A stretch of 64,000 nucleotides of DNA from Acanthamoeba sp. SK_2022b (taxonomy: Eukaryota > Discosea > Longamoebia > Acanthamoebidae): positions 1 through 64,000 of the forward strand of contig JANDJZ010000045.1 in the NCBI GenBank assembly GCA_027943245.1, given 5' to 3'. Below are positions 10,942 through 21,701 of the stretch, one piece after another. The notes under the pieces are model-generated. The model was not told where the DNA came from and searched no databases. It was given only the letters and a program-made list of their open reading frames with translations. Made by a program: the position numbers and the translations under genes. Positions within the stretch are counted from its first letter, which is position 1, and every line of letters starts with the position of its first letter.

Positions 10942-13900
10942 ATGTTGGGTGGTCTGGTGGAGACGATTCTATTTGCCTTCTCGTTCTTGGCCAACGTGGT
11001 TGGGTTTGTCTTCATTCGCAAGCGACTACACGCTAAGCCCGACCCAAAAATCCTCGATGAATTGACGGCGCTACACAAGCAAGTCGATCAACTCACTGAG
11101 GAGAAGCAAAAGCTGTCCGAGGAGCTGAGGAGCAGGCTGGACGAGCTGGAAGCGGCGGGACAGACCATCGCCAGCCAATCGACCGAGATCGGCAGATGGA
11201 AGAAGCGTTGTGAAGATGAAGCCAAGCAGCAAGTCTCAGCAGTCGAAAAGGCCAAGCAACAGCACCTCAAGAAAGAGAAGGAGCAGCAGGCCCATGCGGA
11301 GCAGCTTAAGAAGAGCGCCGGCGCCAAGGACGAGGAGCTACGCAACGTCAAGCAAAAGGCAGAGAAGGAGAAGGAGGCGTTGCGCACCCAGCTGCAGGAC
11401 TTCAAGAAGAAGACCGAAGAAGACAAGAGGAAGGAAGAGGAGAAGCGCAACAAGGTCGACGCGGCCCACAAGGACGAGGTGCTCAGGCTCAAGCAGGCCA
11501 TCGACGCCGAGCGCGACCGCCTCAAGCAGGGCGAAGCCGCTCACAAGGCCGAGGTGCTCGCGCTCAAGCAGGCTGTGGACGCTGAGCGCGACCGCCTCAA
11601 GCAGGCCGAAGCCGCCCATAAGGATGAGGTCCTCGCGCTCAAGCAGGCCGTCGACGCCGAGCGCGAGCGGCTCGGACAAGCCGACGCTGCCCACAAGGAC
11701 GAGGTGCTCGCGCTCAAGCAGGCCGCCGACGCCGCGAGCAAGCGCCTTGAGCAGGCCGACGCTGCCCACCAGGACGAAGTGCTCAAGCTGAAGCAGGCCA
11801 TCGACGCCGAGAGGGAGCGCTTCTGCCAGGCCGACGCGATCTACAAGGACGAGGTGCTCGCGCTCAAGCAGGCCGCCGACGCCGCGAGCAAGCGCCTTGA
11901 GCAGGCCGACGCTGCTCACCAGGACGAGGTGCTCAAGCTGAAGCAGGCCGTCGACGCCGAGAGGGAGCGCTTCTGCCAGGCCGACGCGATCCACAAGGAC
12001 GAGGTGCTCACGCTCAAGCAGACGATCGACGCCGAGCGAGAGCAGGGCCCGGCCAAGGACACGCTGGTGAAGGAGCTCGAGGAGCGCCTGTCGGCCCAGG
12101 CCGTCGATCTGGACCACTCACGCGCTCTCGCTCGAGACCTTCAGCAGGTAATCTACCGGTCCTCACTCGCCTCCCGCCTGTCGTGTCGTTGTGGCTCTCT
12201 TGCGCACACCAAACGGTGAGCACAGCGCTCACATTGGCGTGACACGCGCCTAGGAGAAGCAAGGCCTCGAGGCTGCTGCGGTCCAGGCCGGGAGCGAGCT
12301 CAAGCGGAAGGAGGCCGAGGCCGCCTCGCTCTACGAAGAGCGGAACGACCTGGCCAGCATGTTGGACGTCGCCCGCGAGGAGGTTTCCAAGTACGCCGAG
12401 GAGCTGATGGCGCTGGCCGAGGACTGGAAGAAGCGCGAGGAGCAGTTGGCTCTGGCCCAGGAGGAGGTGAAGCGCCTCGAGGGCGTCGTCGAAGAGTTCA
12501 GGGAGCAGCGCAAGCGCGAGGAGCAGGACAGGGCGACAGAGGCCGAGCGCACGGAGCTGCTGAAGGAGGAGGTGACCAGGCTCGAGCAGGAGATCGAAGC
12601 CCTGCGCGAGCGACGCAAGCGGAGCGACTCCGAGGCCGCGGAGAGGCAGAGCGAGCTCGAGGCCCTGCGCGAACAGCTCCAGCAGGCGCGCGAGGAGAAG
12701 AGGCAGGGCGACGAGGAGCTTGAACGAGCGATGCGGGAGAAGGAGCGGGCTGACGATGAGAAGAGCAAGCTCGAGGCCGACCTCACCACGCTGCAGCGAG
12801 AGAGGGCCGAGCAGGCCGACCGACACATGGAGGAAACCAAGGCGGCGCAGGCCCGCCTGGCTCGGCTCGAGGCCGAGAAGGCCGACGCGGAACAGCAGCA
12901 GAGGCTGGTGGACGAGGCGAGGCGAGAGGAAAGGGAGCGTGCCGAGGAGCAGCTCAGGGCCAGGGAGGCCGAAGTGGCCAAGGCTCGCGAGGACCGAGAG
13001 GCCGTCGAGGAGGCGAGGAGGCAAGCGGAGGCCGACCTCGCGGCGCTGAGGAAGGAGAGCGAGGAACGCGCCAACAGGCTCGAGGAGGAGAAGGCACACA
13101 AGGAAGAAGAGCTGGCCAAGGCGCTGAGGGACAAGACCGACCTCGAGGTTGCCCAGCGGCAGAGCGTGGAGCAGTTGGACGCGATCAGACAGGAGGCCGA
13201 CCGGCTCAGGGAGGAGAAGAACGACGCCTCGCGCGAGAGCGAACAGAGGAGCGAAGAGCTCGAGCGAGTTCGATCCGAGAAGGTCGACGCCGACAAGGCC
13301 AGGCAGCAGAAGGAGGCCGAGGCCGAGCAGGCACGCAAGGAGGCCGAAGCGGCGAACGAGGCCAAGGATGCGGCCGAACGCGAGGTCGAGGCGCTGAGGC
13401 GCGAAAAGGAAGAACTCGCCGGTCGCGCTGACCAATCGCAAGCCGAGCTCGCCCAGCTCCGGGAGGAGAAGCGAACGGCGGACGAGGTGGCGCGCACGAA
13501 GAGCGAGGAGCTGGAGGCGGCTGCGCGCGAGGCGGCTCAGCTCCGCGAGGAGCTGGAGAGCGCTCGCAGGGGGCAGGAGGCGAGCCTCGAACAGGCCCGA
13601 CGGGAAGCCGATGAGGCCTCGGCCGACGCTGTAAAGAGCGCCGTGGAAGCGGCCAAGCAGGAAGCCGAAGCCTCGCTTGCAGCGCTGCGCGCCGATGTCG
13701 AGGAAAAGGAGGCCCTGCGCCGGAAGAGCGAAGAGGAGGCCGCCAAGCGCTTTGGCGACAAGGAAGCCGAGCTGCAGTCGGTCGTTCGCGAGCTCGAAGC
13801 GCGCATCGAGCGTCTGTCGCAGGACAAGGACGGCGAGGCGCAGCAGCTCAGAGCGCAGCTGGACGACAGCAGGAGGCTGGCGGCCGAGGCCTCGGAGCAG

Positions 13901-14999
13901 CTCGCAGAGGCCAACGGAGCGAGGCAGCGCGCCGACGACCAGCTCCGGGAGAAGACAGAAGAGATGGAGCGCGCGCAGGCCACGCGGACCGAGTCCGACG
14001 CCAGCGCGGCGGCCGAGCGTCAACAGCTGCAGCTGCGCTTGGAGGAGCTGCAGCGGAGGGCCGATGAGGCCGAGGCCGCCAAGCGAGCCAGCGAGGAGGA
14101 CAAGGAGCGATTGGCCGGGGAGCTCGCGGACAAGCTCCAGAGGGGGTTGGCCGAGGCCGAGACGGCACGGGAGCGCGTCGCGACGCTGACGCGCGAAAAG
14201 GAGGAGGCCCTGCAGCGCGCGGAGCTGGAGCGACAGCAGAGGGAGAACGAAGTGCGAGCGCGCGAGGACGCGATCAAGCAGAAGGACGAGCGCAGCGCGC
14301 AGCTCGAGCTCGCACTCGAGCAGCGCGACCAAGAGCTGCAAAGGGCCGCCGCGGTCCCTGTCGGCGAGCCGGTCGAAGCACAGGTCGCCCGTGCGGTGCA
14401 GGAGGCACTCGACGCGGCCGAGCAGCGCTGGTCGGCCACCAAGCAGGCCGACGAGGAGCGCATCACGGCCGCTCTTCAGAAGGAGATCCAGGAGCTTCGC
14501 GAACAGCTCACCGCAGCTGCCCACGCCAGAGAGGGCGAAGCCAAACAGCAGTCCGATGAGATTGGTACACTACCCTTGTCCTTATTTTATTTATTTATTA
14601 TTTATTTTTACCTAAAAAAATAACAAAAAAATAACAATTTTCCCATATATTTCAGGCGAGTTCAAGGTTGGCGCGAAGAGGGCCATTCACGACGCCCTGC
14701 AGAAGGTGAGGCACAACATGGCGGCCATGACCTACTCGATATCGAGCACCGACGACGAGTTCAGCAGCTCCGACGACGATTCGGGCTCCGAGAGCGAGGT
14801 AGGCTCGGGCGTTAAGCCGGGCAAGGAAAAGGAGACCAGGAAGGACCAGCGCAAGGTGGTCCTCAAGAAGGGCGACCTCGTCACGGCGCTCATGGACAAC
14901 CAGGGCGCCGACCTGCACGAAGCCGAGCTGGCCTTTGTCAAGGTTGGCATCTCCCACCATCTTTCAATCTCGCTCGATCGAGCACTGTGCGCTGACATG

Positions 15000-15056
<57 letters not shown>

Positions 15057-17250
15057 AGGGCGACTTGATCGAAGTGGTGGAGCAGTTGAACACGCACTGG
15101 TGCGCGGGCAAGCTGCGACGCGACGAGGGCCCGGTAGGACCCGTAGGCTACTTCCTTCTCGCTGCCGTGCAGCAGCCGGCAAGGTAGACAGCCCCCCCCC
15201 TCTCTAGCTTTCCCCACATTTGCCAGCCATGCTTCACGAGTGCGCTGGCCCTCGCATTTGACACGTCCACCCGTGCAGTCGTGCGGACAAGCGACACTCT
15301 CGGGCCCTTTCCAATGAAGGTATCACGGCATGCCCTGCCCGCTCTTGTTTTTTTTTATATATATATATATACAAATAGTTTTTTAATTGATTATAATTAT
15401 CTTTATTAATTTCAATGTTTTATCGCAGGCATCAAGGACACGAAGCAGGCGGAGAAGGTGAAGGTCAAGCTGGCCAAGATACGGCGGCAAACCGTCGGGC
15501 TCTCCAAGGACGAGTTCCGGGATAAGGTGGGCCCCCCAACTCAAGAATGCTATATTCTTCATCCTTGCGTGTGGCCCAAGGCTGAGCGTCAGCGTCGTCC
15601 TACGAATTGCAGGCCGTCGGGAAGCGTAGGATCAGCATCATGGGCGGCTCCAGCAGGAGGCGCATGGGCTCTGCCCGAGCCGAATCCAAGGAGTCCGGTG
15701 GTGACCCCACCAAGGTAGTCCCCCCCCTCCCCCAAACCCTGCCCCCGTTGGGTGCAATCGGCCATCGGTCATGCCCCCAGTGGATGGGTCGGGGCTTCCC
15801 TGCTGACTTTATCCCCGCGTCTTCAGGAGGCGGAAACCATCACGCGCTACTCCTCGGTGGCGGAGAGCGTCAACAAGGTAACAACACATACTGAGCGACT
15901 CTCTCCCTCCCTTCCTCGCCATCCTATGTGGAGCGGGGAGGAGGAGGGCACCACCTGGTTGACGCCATGGTGTTTTTTTTCCTGTTGTCAGGCGGAAGCG
16001 GAGACCCGTATCATGCTCGAGAACCTGCAGAAGCAGTTCACGCCTCAATCCGTGGAGACAGAGGAAGAAATCAGTACGTGCTCCCTCTTCAATTTATGAC
16101 ATTTATTTATTTATTTATTTTATTATACAATTATTAAAATTGAATACAAACAAGAGAGAGAGAGAGAGAGAGTGAAAAGACGTCTCACCTTGGGCTCTGA
16201 CAAACAGAACAAAAGCTGGCCAAGCGTGCCCGAGTGGCGCAAGAGCTCGTTGAGACCGAACGCTCCTATGTCTTCCAGCTCGGTCTCATCGTGCAGGTAA
16301 GGCGTGGCCCTCTTTCGACTTGTTCGGCTCGTGACGGATCGACTTGACCGTTTTCTTTTTCTTTTTCTTTTTCTTTTTCCTCTCCTCCGTTGTGCGCCTG
16401 TGCAGCAATACCTCAATCCGCTGCGAAGCTCGGTCGAGAACAAGAAGGAGATCATTGCGGCCGCCGACATCAAGAACATCTTTGGCGGGATCGAGGTGAT
16501 CTACCAGTACAACTCTGCCCTGCTCAAGGTGAGCCCTCCCTCCCTTCTCTCCCCTTCTGCCCCACTTGGCTCCGTGCACGGCCCCCGTATCTCATCTTCT
16601 CCCATCGGCGCACGCCGCGCACCAGACGTTGGAGCAGCGCGTCGCGCAGTGGAGCGACGAGCAGACGTTGGCCGACATCTTCTCCGAAATGGTACGCCTG
16701 CGCCCTTGGCCGTTTGTTTGCTCTCGCCCTCGACGTCCACCAACCCGCGGGTGGGGTTTAACGTTTCGGTGGCAGACCGTGTACTTGAAGGCCTACAACC
16801 CGTACATCAGCAGCTACACCAACGCCATGGACACGATCGACCGCTACATGGGCAGCTCGGCCTTCATCTCCTTCCAAAACGTAATCACGTCTGATGCATC
16901 AGCGCCTTGTTCTTCACGTGGTGCGCGGAGACGCGAGTGTCGAGCTCACCACCGCCTCCCTCCCCAAATCCCCCCCCCCCTCTTGCGGCCCACAGAACAT
17001 CAAGAGGCTCAAGGACTCGCGCGGGCTCATCCTCACCGACCTGCTCATCGTGCCCATTCAGCGCATCCCGCGCTACGTGCTGCTGCTTCAGGTGGGCCTC
17101 TCCCGCTTCTCCCCCTTGCGCGCGCGCGCTCGTTTGCGAGTCCCCATAACCCAACCGGCTGATTGCGGGGGGGGGCACGCGTAGGAGCTGGCTCGGTCTA
17201 CGCCCACGACCCACCCGGACTTCCAACCCACGCTGGAGGTGAGCCCCTCG

Positions 17251-17331
<81 letters not shown>

Positions 17332-18305
17332 GCGTTGAGTTGTGCGTTAAAAGGGCTCACGGTTTCATCGCGCGGGTCAGAGTCTGGCCAAGGTGAAGCA
17401 GTTGGCCGACAAGGTCAACGACTACAAGCGGGAGGTGGAAAACAGCACCAAGGTGCTCACCATCCAGCAGGCCATCAGTGGCAAGCTGCCCGTGGCACGT
17501 TCCCTCCCGCTCTTCCCGCCTCTCTCTCTCCCTCTCCCCCCCTCTTTTCCCCAATCGAGAGCGGTCGCTCACGGCTTTCCACTCCATCGCCTCCGCCGCC
17601 GCCATTGGTTTCCACAACAGAAACTGTTCGCTCCTCACCGTCGGTTCATACGCGAGGGCAAGCTCTCCCTGCTCACCGGCAACGACAAGAAGGCCAAAGC
17701 CAGGTACGACGCGCACAGTTCCACAGGCTAGCGGCTCCGCTAACCCTCCCCTCCCCTCCACTTTCTCCTCTCCTCGTGCTGGCTCCATCGACCGCCTGCA
17801 GGTTCTGCTTCCTCTTCAACGACCTTCTGCTGGTGGCCAAAAAGAAGAAGGAAGGCCAGTTCAGCTACAAGCGTCTGCTCTTCACCAAGGACATTCAACT
17901 GCAGGACGCTCCCGAACTCAAGGGTATTTGCGCATGCCCACGCGCGTGTGTCGTGTGTGTCGTGTGTGTCGTGTGTGTCGTGTATGCGTAGCTCACAGCC
18001 CACGACTGGCTTCAGGATCGGAATCGGCGTTCGAGATCGTGGCGACTACGGACAAGGGCCCGGTGAGCCTCCGCTTCTCGTGCCCCGAGTTCGAGGAGAA
18101 GATGGAATGGATGCGGGACATCACCAACGCCATGGCCAACCGCATCTCGGTCTCTCCTCCCTCCGTGCGCCTCCGCTCCTTCTCCAACTCACCCGCCGCC
18201 GACGGTCCCGCGTCGCCGCTGGGCGAGCAGCGGGCAGCCGAGTCGACCACGCTGCCGCCACGCCTCTCGTCCTCGCCTTCCTCTTCCCACCTCACCTCCG
18301 GATGA
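10942..18305 (+). CDS. Membrane-anchored coiled-coil, SH3, DH-PH Rho guanine-nucleotide exchange factor
   Basis: Predicted to activate Rho/Rac GTPases and drive actin remodelling. The chosen ATG begins a hydrophobic stretch (MLGGLVETILFAFSFLANVV) followed by RKR, i.e. a likely N-terminal signal anchor. Then come about 1,200 residues of Glu/Lys/Arg/Ala-rich coiled coil (exons 10942-12147 and 12254-14564), including eight 25-aa repeats. An SH3 domain follows (DLVTALMDNQGAD, then FVKGDLIEVVEQLNTHWCAGKL, GPVGYFLL at 14870-15160). The DH domain runs from AQELVETERSYVFQLGLIV to LILTDLLIVPIQRIPRYVLLLQ (about 16230-17090). The PH domain spans FIREGKLSLLTGNDKK, FCFLFNDLLLVAKKKK and the closing helix EFEEKMEWMRDITNAM, and a Ser/Pro tail ends the protein. 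There are about 18 exons; several introns carry CA, GT, CT or GA runs. Domain calls are solid; a few short exons between SH3 and DH are less certain. Confidence 0.9.
11461..12060 (+). repeat. Eight tandem 75-bp repeats coding a 25-aa coiled-coil unit
   Basis: Eight back-to-back copies of a 25-residue unit of the type AAHKDEVLALKQAxDAERxR, with no spacer. Units 4 and 6, and units 5 and 7, are nearly identical, which points to a later 150-bp duplication. They lie in exon 1 of the RhoGEF gene. Confidence 0.95.
15001..15054. repeat. (CA)n microsatellite in a RhoGEF intron
   Basis: About 26 CA units inside the intron that interrupts the SH3 domain, ending just before its ATAG acceptor. Confidence 0.97.
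17250..17329. repeat. (CT)n(GT)n compound microsatellite in a RhoGEF intron
   Basis: About 11 CT units pass directly into about 28 GT units, inside an intron of the DH-domain region. Confidence 0.97.
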
Positions 18306-18449
18306 ACAAGGCCAACGCTTGGAGGCTCAACAAGGAGACACATAACAAAAGCTCAAGTGTACACTTCTCGTGCGGTGTGCAACAACCATCACTTACAACC
18401 TTCTTGTGGGCTGGCGCGTCACTGACGCCGCCAGTTGTGCCAATCGTCT

Positions 18450-19481
18450 TCAACTGGGGCGAGGGTGGTGCTGGTGAGGGCGACCTTGGCGGTGAGGGAT
18501 GCGCGTGGTGTGGGGTGAGGCGCTGGGCGTGGTTGACAAGCTTGGCGAGGGCGAGCCGGTGGACGAGGGCGAAAACGATGGCGAGGTTGTCGGTGAGGGC
18601 GAACGGGTTGGCGAGGGCGAGGGCGAGGGCGTGGACGAGGGAGAGGGCGAGCTGGTCGACGAGGGCGAGCTGGTAGTCGAGGGAGAGGGCGAGGACGAGG
18701 ACGAGGACGAGGAAGAGGGCGAGCTGGCCGACGAGGGCGAGGATGAGCTGGTCGACGAGGGCGAGGACGAGGGCGAGCTGGTCGACGAGGGTGAGGGCGA
18801 GCTGGTCGACGAGGGCGAGGATGAGCTGGTCGACGAGGGAGAGGGCGAGGACGAGGGCGAGCTAGTCGACGAGGGCGAGGATGAGCTGGTAGTCGAGGGA
18901 GAGGACGAAGGCGAGGGCGAGCTGGTCGACGATGGAGATGACGAGCTGGTAGGCGAGGGCGAGGGCGAGGGCGAGGGCGAGGGCGAGGGCGAGGGCGAGG
19001 GCGAGGGCGAGGGCGAGGGCGAGGGCGAGGGCGAGGGCGAGGGCGAGGGCGAGCTGGTCGACGAGGGCGAGGGCGAGGGCGAGCTGGTAGTCGAGGGAGA
19101 GGGCGAGGACGATCTGGTCGACGAGGGCGAGGACGAGCTGGTCGATGAGGGAGAGAGCGAAGGGGAGCCAGTCGCCGAGGGGGAGGAGGAAGGCGAGCTG
19201 GTCGACGAAGAAGAGGGCGTGCTGGTCGCTGAGGGGGAGGGAGAGGATGAGCTGGTCGTTGAAGGCGAACTGGTGACAGAGGGCGAGGGCGAGACGGTTG
19301 ATGAGGGCGAGTGGGTCGGCGAGGGCGAGTTGGTTGACGAGGGCGAGGGCGAGTTGGTTGGCGAAGGCGAGTTGGGTGGCGAGATCGAGCTGGTTGGCGA
19401 CGCGGTACCCACCGGAGTAGCGTTGGTCGCAGTCATGCAGGCCAACAAGATGAACAGGCACCAGAGAAGGTATGTCTTCAT
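18450..19481 (-). CDS. Secreted Ser/Pro/Thr-rich repeat protein
   Basis: A 343-aa single-exon ORF. The ATG at 19481 starts a clear signal peptide ([20 protein letters not shown]). The rest is an almost pure Ser-Pro-Thr repeat (units such as [11 protein letters not shown]), which would be heavily O-glycosylated and extended: a mucin- or cell-wall-like secreted protein. The tail is His/Arg/Pro-rich ([13 protein letters not shown]). The same signal peptide type and tail occur in the plus-strand gene at 21174, so this is a small local family. On the opposite strand the repeat reads as an equally long Glu/Gly ORF (18499-19536), which I take as an artefact because it has no signal peptide and no relatives. 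The function is unknown. Confidence 0.7.
   Translation of the reverse strand: MKTYLLWCLFILLACMTATNATPVGTASPTSSISPPNSPSPTNSPSPSSTNSPSPTHSPSSTVSPSPSVTSSPSTTSSSSPSPSATSTPSSSSTSSPSSSPSATGSPSLSPSSTSSSSPSSTRSSSPSPSTTSSPSPSPSSTSSPSPSPSPSPSPSPSPSPSPSPSPSPSPSPSPSPTSSSSPSSTSSPSPSSSPSTTSSSSPSSTSSPSSSPSPSSTSSSSPSSTSSPSPSSTSSPSSSPSSTSSSSPSSASSPSSSSSSSSSPSPSTTSSPSSTSSPSPSSTPSPSPSPTRSPSPTTSPSFSPSSTGSPSPSLSTTPSASPHTTRIPHRQGRPHQHHPRPS
18955..19050. repeat. (GAGGGC)16 hexanucleotide array
   Basis: Sixteen uninterrupted GAGGGC units, read as Ser-Pro-Ser-Pro on the minus strand, inside the Ser/Pro-rich gene. Imperfect units extend on both sides (about 18590-19400). Confidence 0.95.
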
Positions 19482-19738
19482 GACGGAGAGACTGTTCGAC
19501 TGCTTAGGCCGCGGTGGGAGGTTGCGGAAGTGGTGACCACTAAGGAAGTGGTGACCACTTTCCTCGCTGACTCCGGGACAACTAGCTCCACGCCCACACA
19601 CTACATACCGCGTAGTTGTTCTGGGACACAATAAGGACCATCTTTTACTCCTAGGAGTCAGCGCTGGTCAAGTTAGATCACAAGCTTTGGGCGAAGCTTG
19701 TGGTTGTTATCCAGTTTCAAAATGAAGACAAAGCTCCA

Positions 19739-19987
19739 CTGTCGAGGGCGAGGGCAAGAGCGTGGGCGAGGACGAGCTGGTGGGCGAGGGCGAGCGGGTA
19801 CCAACACGACTGCCACCTGCACGCCCTCAGCAACCAGCTCACCCTCAGCCAGCAGCTCGCCCACAACAACTAGCTCGTCCTCTCCCTCGCTCTCTCCTTC
19901 ATCCACCCGCTCGCCCTCGCCCTCGTCAACCAGCTCGCCCTCAACGACCAGCTCATCCTCTCCCTCCTCAACCCGCTCGCCCTCACT

Positions 19988-20028
<41 letters not shown>

Positions 20029-20321
20029 CCTCGTCCTCGCCCTCGCCGACCAGCTCGCCCCCTCGTCGACCAGCTCGCCCTCTCCTTCTTCCTCGTCGAC
20101 CAGCTCTCCCTCGCCCTCGTCGACCAGCTCGCCCTCTCCCTCGCCCTCTCCCTCGCTCTCGCCCTCTCCCTCGTGGACCAGCTCGCCCTCTCCTTCTTCC
20201 TCGTCGACCAGCTCGCCCTCGTCTTCCCCCTCGCTCTCGCCCTCATCGCCATCGTCCTCATCGTCATCACCAGCTCGTTCCTGCCGTCTCCCTCGCCAAC
20301 CTTATCAACCACGCCCAGTGA
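19739..20321 (+). pseudogene. Broken copy of the Ser/Pro-rich secreted gene
   Basis: From about 19800 this stretch reads Ser-Pro-Thr repeats on the plus strand ([16 protein letters not shown]). It has no signal peptide: its first about 55 bp (GAGGGC-type) look like the family in the opposite orientation. Near 20055-20070 the Ser/Pro frame shifts into Arg/Pro/Leu-rich sequence. The inverted junction, missing start and frameshift suggest a rearranged remnant. A divergent expressed gene cannot be excluded because repeats of this kind stay open in several frames. Confidence 0.5.
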
Positions 20322-21173
20322 TGGTAAAAGTGTAAGGGCAAGCACAACACAAGAGTGTAGAGTTGGGTGAGTGAGCTGTCTTGAGCTGCTGCAAGTTGAG
20401 GATGTGGAGACACTCCACCAAAGATGGCAGTATCACAAACTGGGTGCAACTACTACAGGCTTGCTTGAGGAAGTTCAAACAGATCAGCCCATTCTCCAAG
20501 CTCAGCTATTACTGGCCAGGAAGTCATAGAAGACATCAGAGGGCAAAGAACTGCCCTGTTGCAATTTCCTCTTCCTCTGTTATGTTTGCATGGCTAACTG
20601 TACAAAAGAACTTGTCAAAATGGGTGTAGATTTTTGTCAGACCAAAACATGCAAGGAAAAAGGAGGGATAACATACCAGGGTGGGATGCTGGTGTGGACA
20701 GTTGAGAAGAGTTGATCAGTGTCCTCATGGGTGTGAGAAAGCTAATAGGCATTCTTGAAGGGATAACATACCAGGGTGGGATGCTGGTTTGGACAGTTGA
20801 GAAGAGTTGATCAGTGTCCTCATGGGTGTGAGAAAGCTAATAGGCATCCTTGAAGACATCAAGACCTGCAGGAACAGAAAGAAATACAAGGATGTAACAG
20901 AGAACAACAGAGTGTTTGAAAAAAGTAACAATGTCCTTTTCTAGTCCACAGTTTTTGGTTTTTCTTGTTTCTAGGGATACCAAGCAGGGAAAAGGAAAAC
21001 ATGAGGGAAAAGTAAGACTATAGTTTTGCTGATTTCCCCCAAGCCTAATAGCAAATCGGCACCTTGTTAGGATATACCGTACAAGGTGGTTTACCTCTTG
21101 TGGTTGCTCAACCAAAAGGTCGGTGTACCTCCCAGCTTTGGCGAGGATAACCACACGTGTAAGCCTCTCCAGG
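20322..21173. other. Lower-GC region with degenerate gene remnants
   Basis: About 850 bp with base composition clearly less GC-rich than neighbouring exons. It contains a 95-bp tandem duplication and minus-strand fragments with stops. On the minus strand at 21150-21060 a short open piece reads AKAGRYTDLLVEQPQEVNHLV, and within the duplication YxLSHTHEDTDQLFSTV after an in-frame stop. The second motif resembles the HTHEDID-FS signature of DUF7869-type proteins, which are often transposon-associated; this is recalled, not searched. No intact gene is visible. Confidence 0.4.
20666..20855. repeat. 95-bp tandem duplication
   Basis: Two adjacent 95-bp copies (20666-20760 and 20761-20855) that differ at two positions by eye, so this is a recent duplication. 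Each copy carries the minus-strand HTHEDTDQLFS segment ending at a possible GTATGT donor. Confidence 0.95.
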
Positions 21174-21581
21174 ATGACGTCTTACTATCTCAGGTGTCTG
21201 TTCATCTTGCTGGTCTGCCTCACTGCCCACGCCACTCGGCCATCCTTCTCATCAACCAACTCGCCATCGGCCACCGGCTCGCCCTCAACCACTCCGTCGT
21301 CGACCAGCTCGCCCTCGCCCACTCCCTCATTGACAAGCTCGCCCTCGTCTACCAGCTCATCCTCTCCCTCTCCCTCGTCGACCAGCTCGCCCTCGCCCTC
21401 GCCATCTCCCTCGTCGACCGGCTCATTCTTGCCCTCGCCCTCGCCCTCGTCGGCCGGCTCATTCTCACCCTCTCCTTCGTCAAGCTTATCAACCACGCTA
21501 AGTGCCTCACCCCTCAACACCCCTCACCGTCATGGCCGCCCTCACCAGCATCACCCTCACCCCAGTTCACTGGGGCAGTGA
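21174..21581 (+). CDS. Small secreted Ser/Pro-rich protein
   Basis: 135 aa, single exon. The ATG at 21174 starts the signal peptide MTSYYLRCLFILLVCLTAHA, clearly related to that of the minus-strand gene at 19481. A Ser/Pro/Thr repeat and the tail [13 protein letters not shown], again shared, follow. It is the short member of the local family. An upstream in-frame start is possible, but the signal peptide fixes this one. The role is unknown; extracellular or wall-associated is inferred. Confidence 0.65.
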   Translation: MTSYYLRCLFILLVCLTAHATRPSFSSTNSPSATGSPSTTPSSTSSPSPTPSLTSSPSSTSSSSPSPSSTSSPSPSPSPSSTGSFLPSPSPSSAGSFSPSPSSSLSTTLSASPLNTPHRHGRPHQHHPHPSSLGQ

Positions 21582-21701
21582 GAAGTACTATGTCCCTGAC
21601 GTTCTGGAACCGGCGTGTGTGCCAGGAACAGCCTCTTTTAATCAAAAAAATCCGGCAAATATAAATGAAAAGCCTTCCTCTTGCTTGATTATCGTTCAAA
21701 G

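Noticed and set aside
12014..14524. 836-aa minus-strand ORF opposite the RhoGEF coiled coil
   Set aside because: Leu/Arg-rich antisense shadow of a GC-rich Glu/Ala/Arg coiled coil, where stop codons are rare on the opposite strand.
17239..17330. Poly-Cys/Val and Thr/His peptides encoded by CA/GT tracts here and at other microsatellites
   Set aside because: The tracts lie within introns bounded by good donors and acceptors that join conserved domain sequence.
18499..19536. Long plus-strand Glu/Gly/Val ORF (345 aa) opposite the Ser/Pro-rich gene
   Set aside because: It is the mirror of a GAGGGC repeat, has no signal peptide or relatives, and the minus strand has both a signal peptide and a paralogue.
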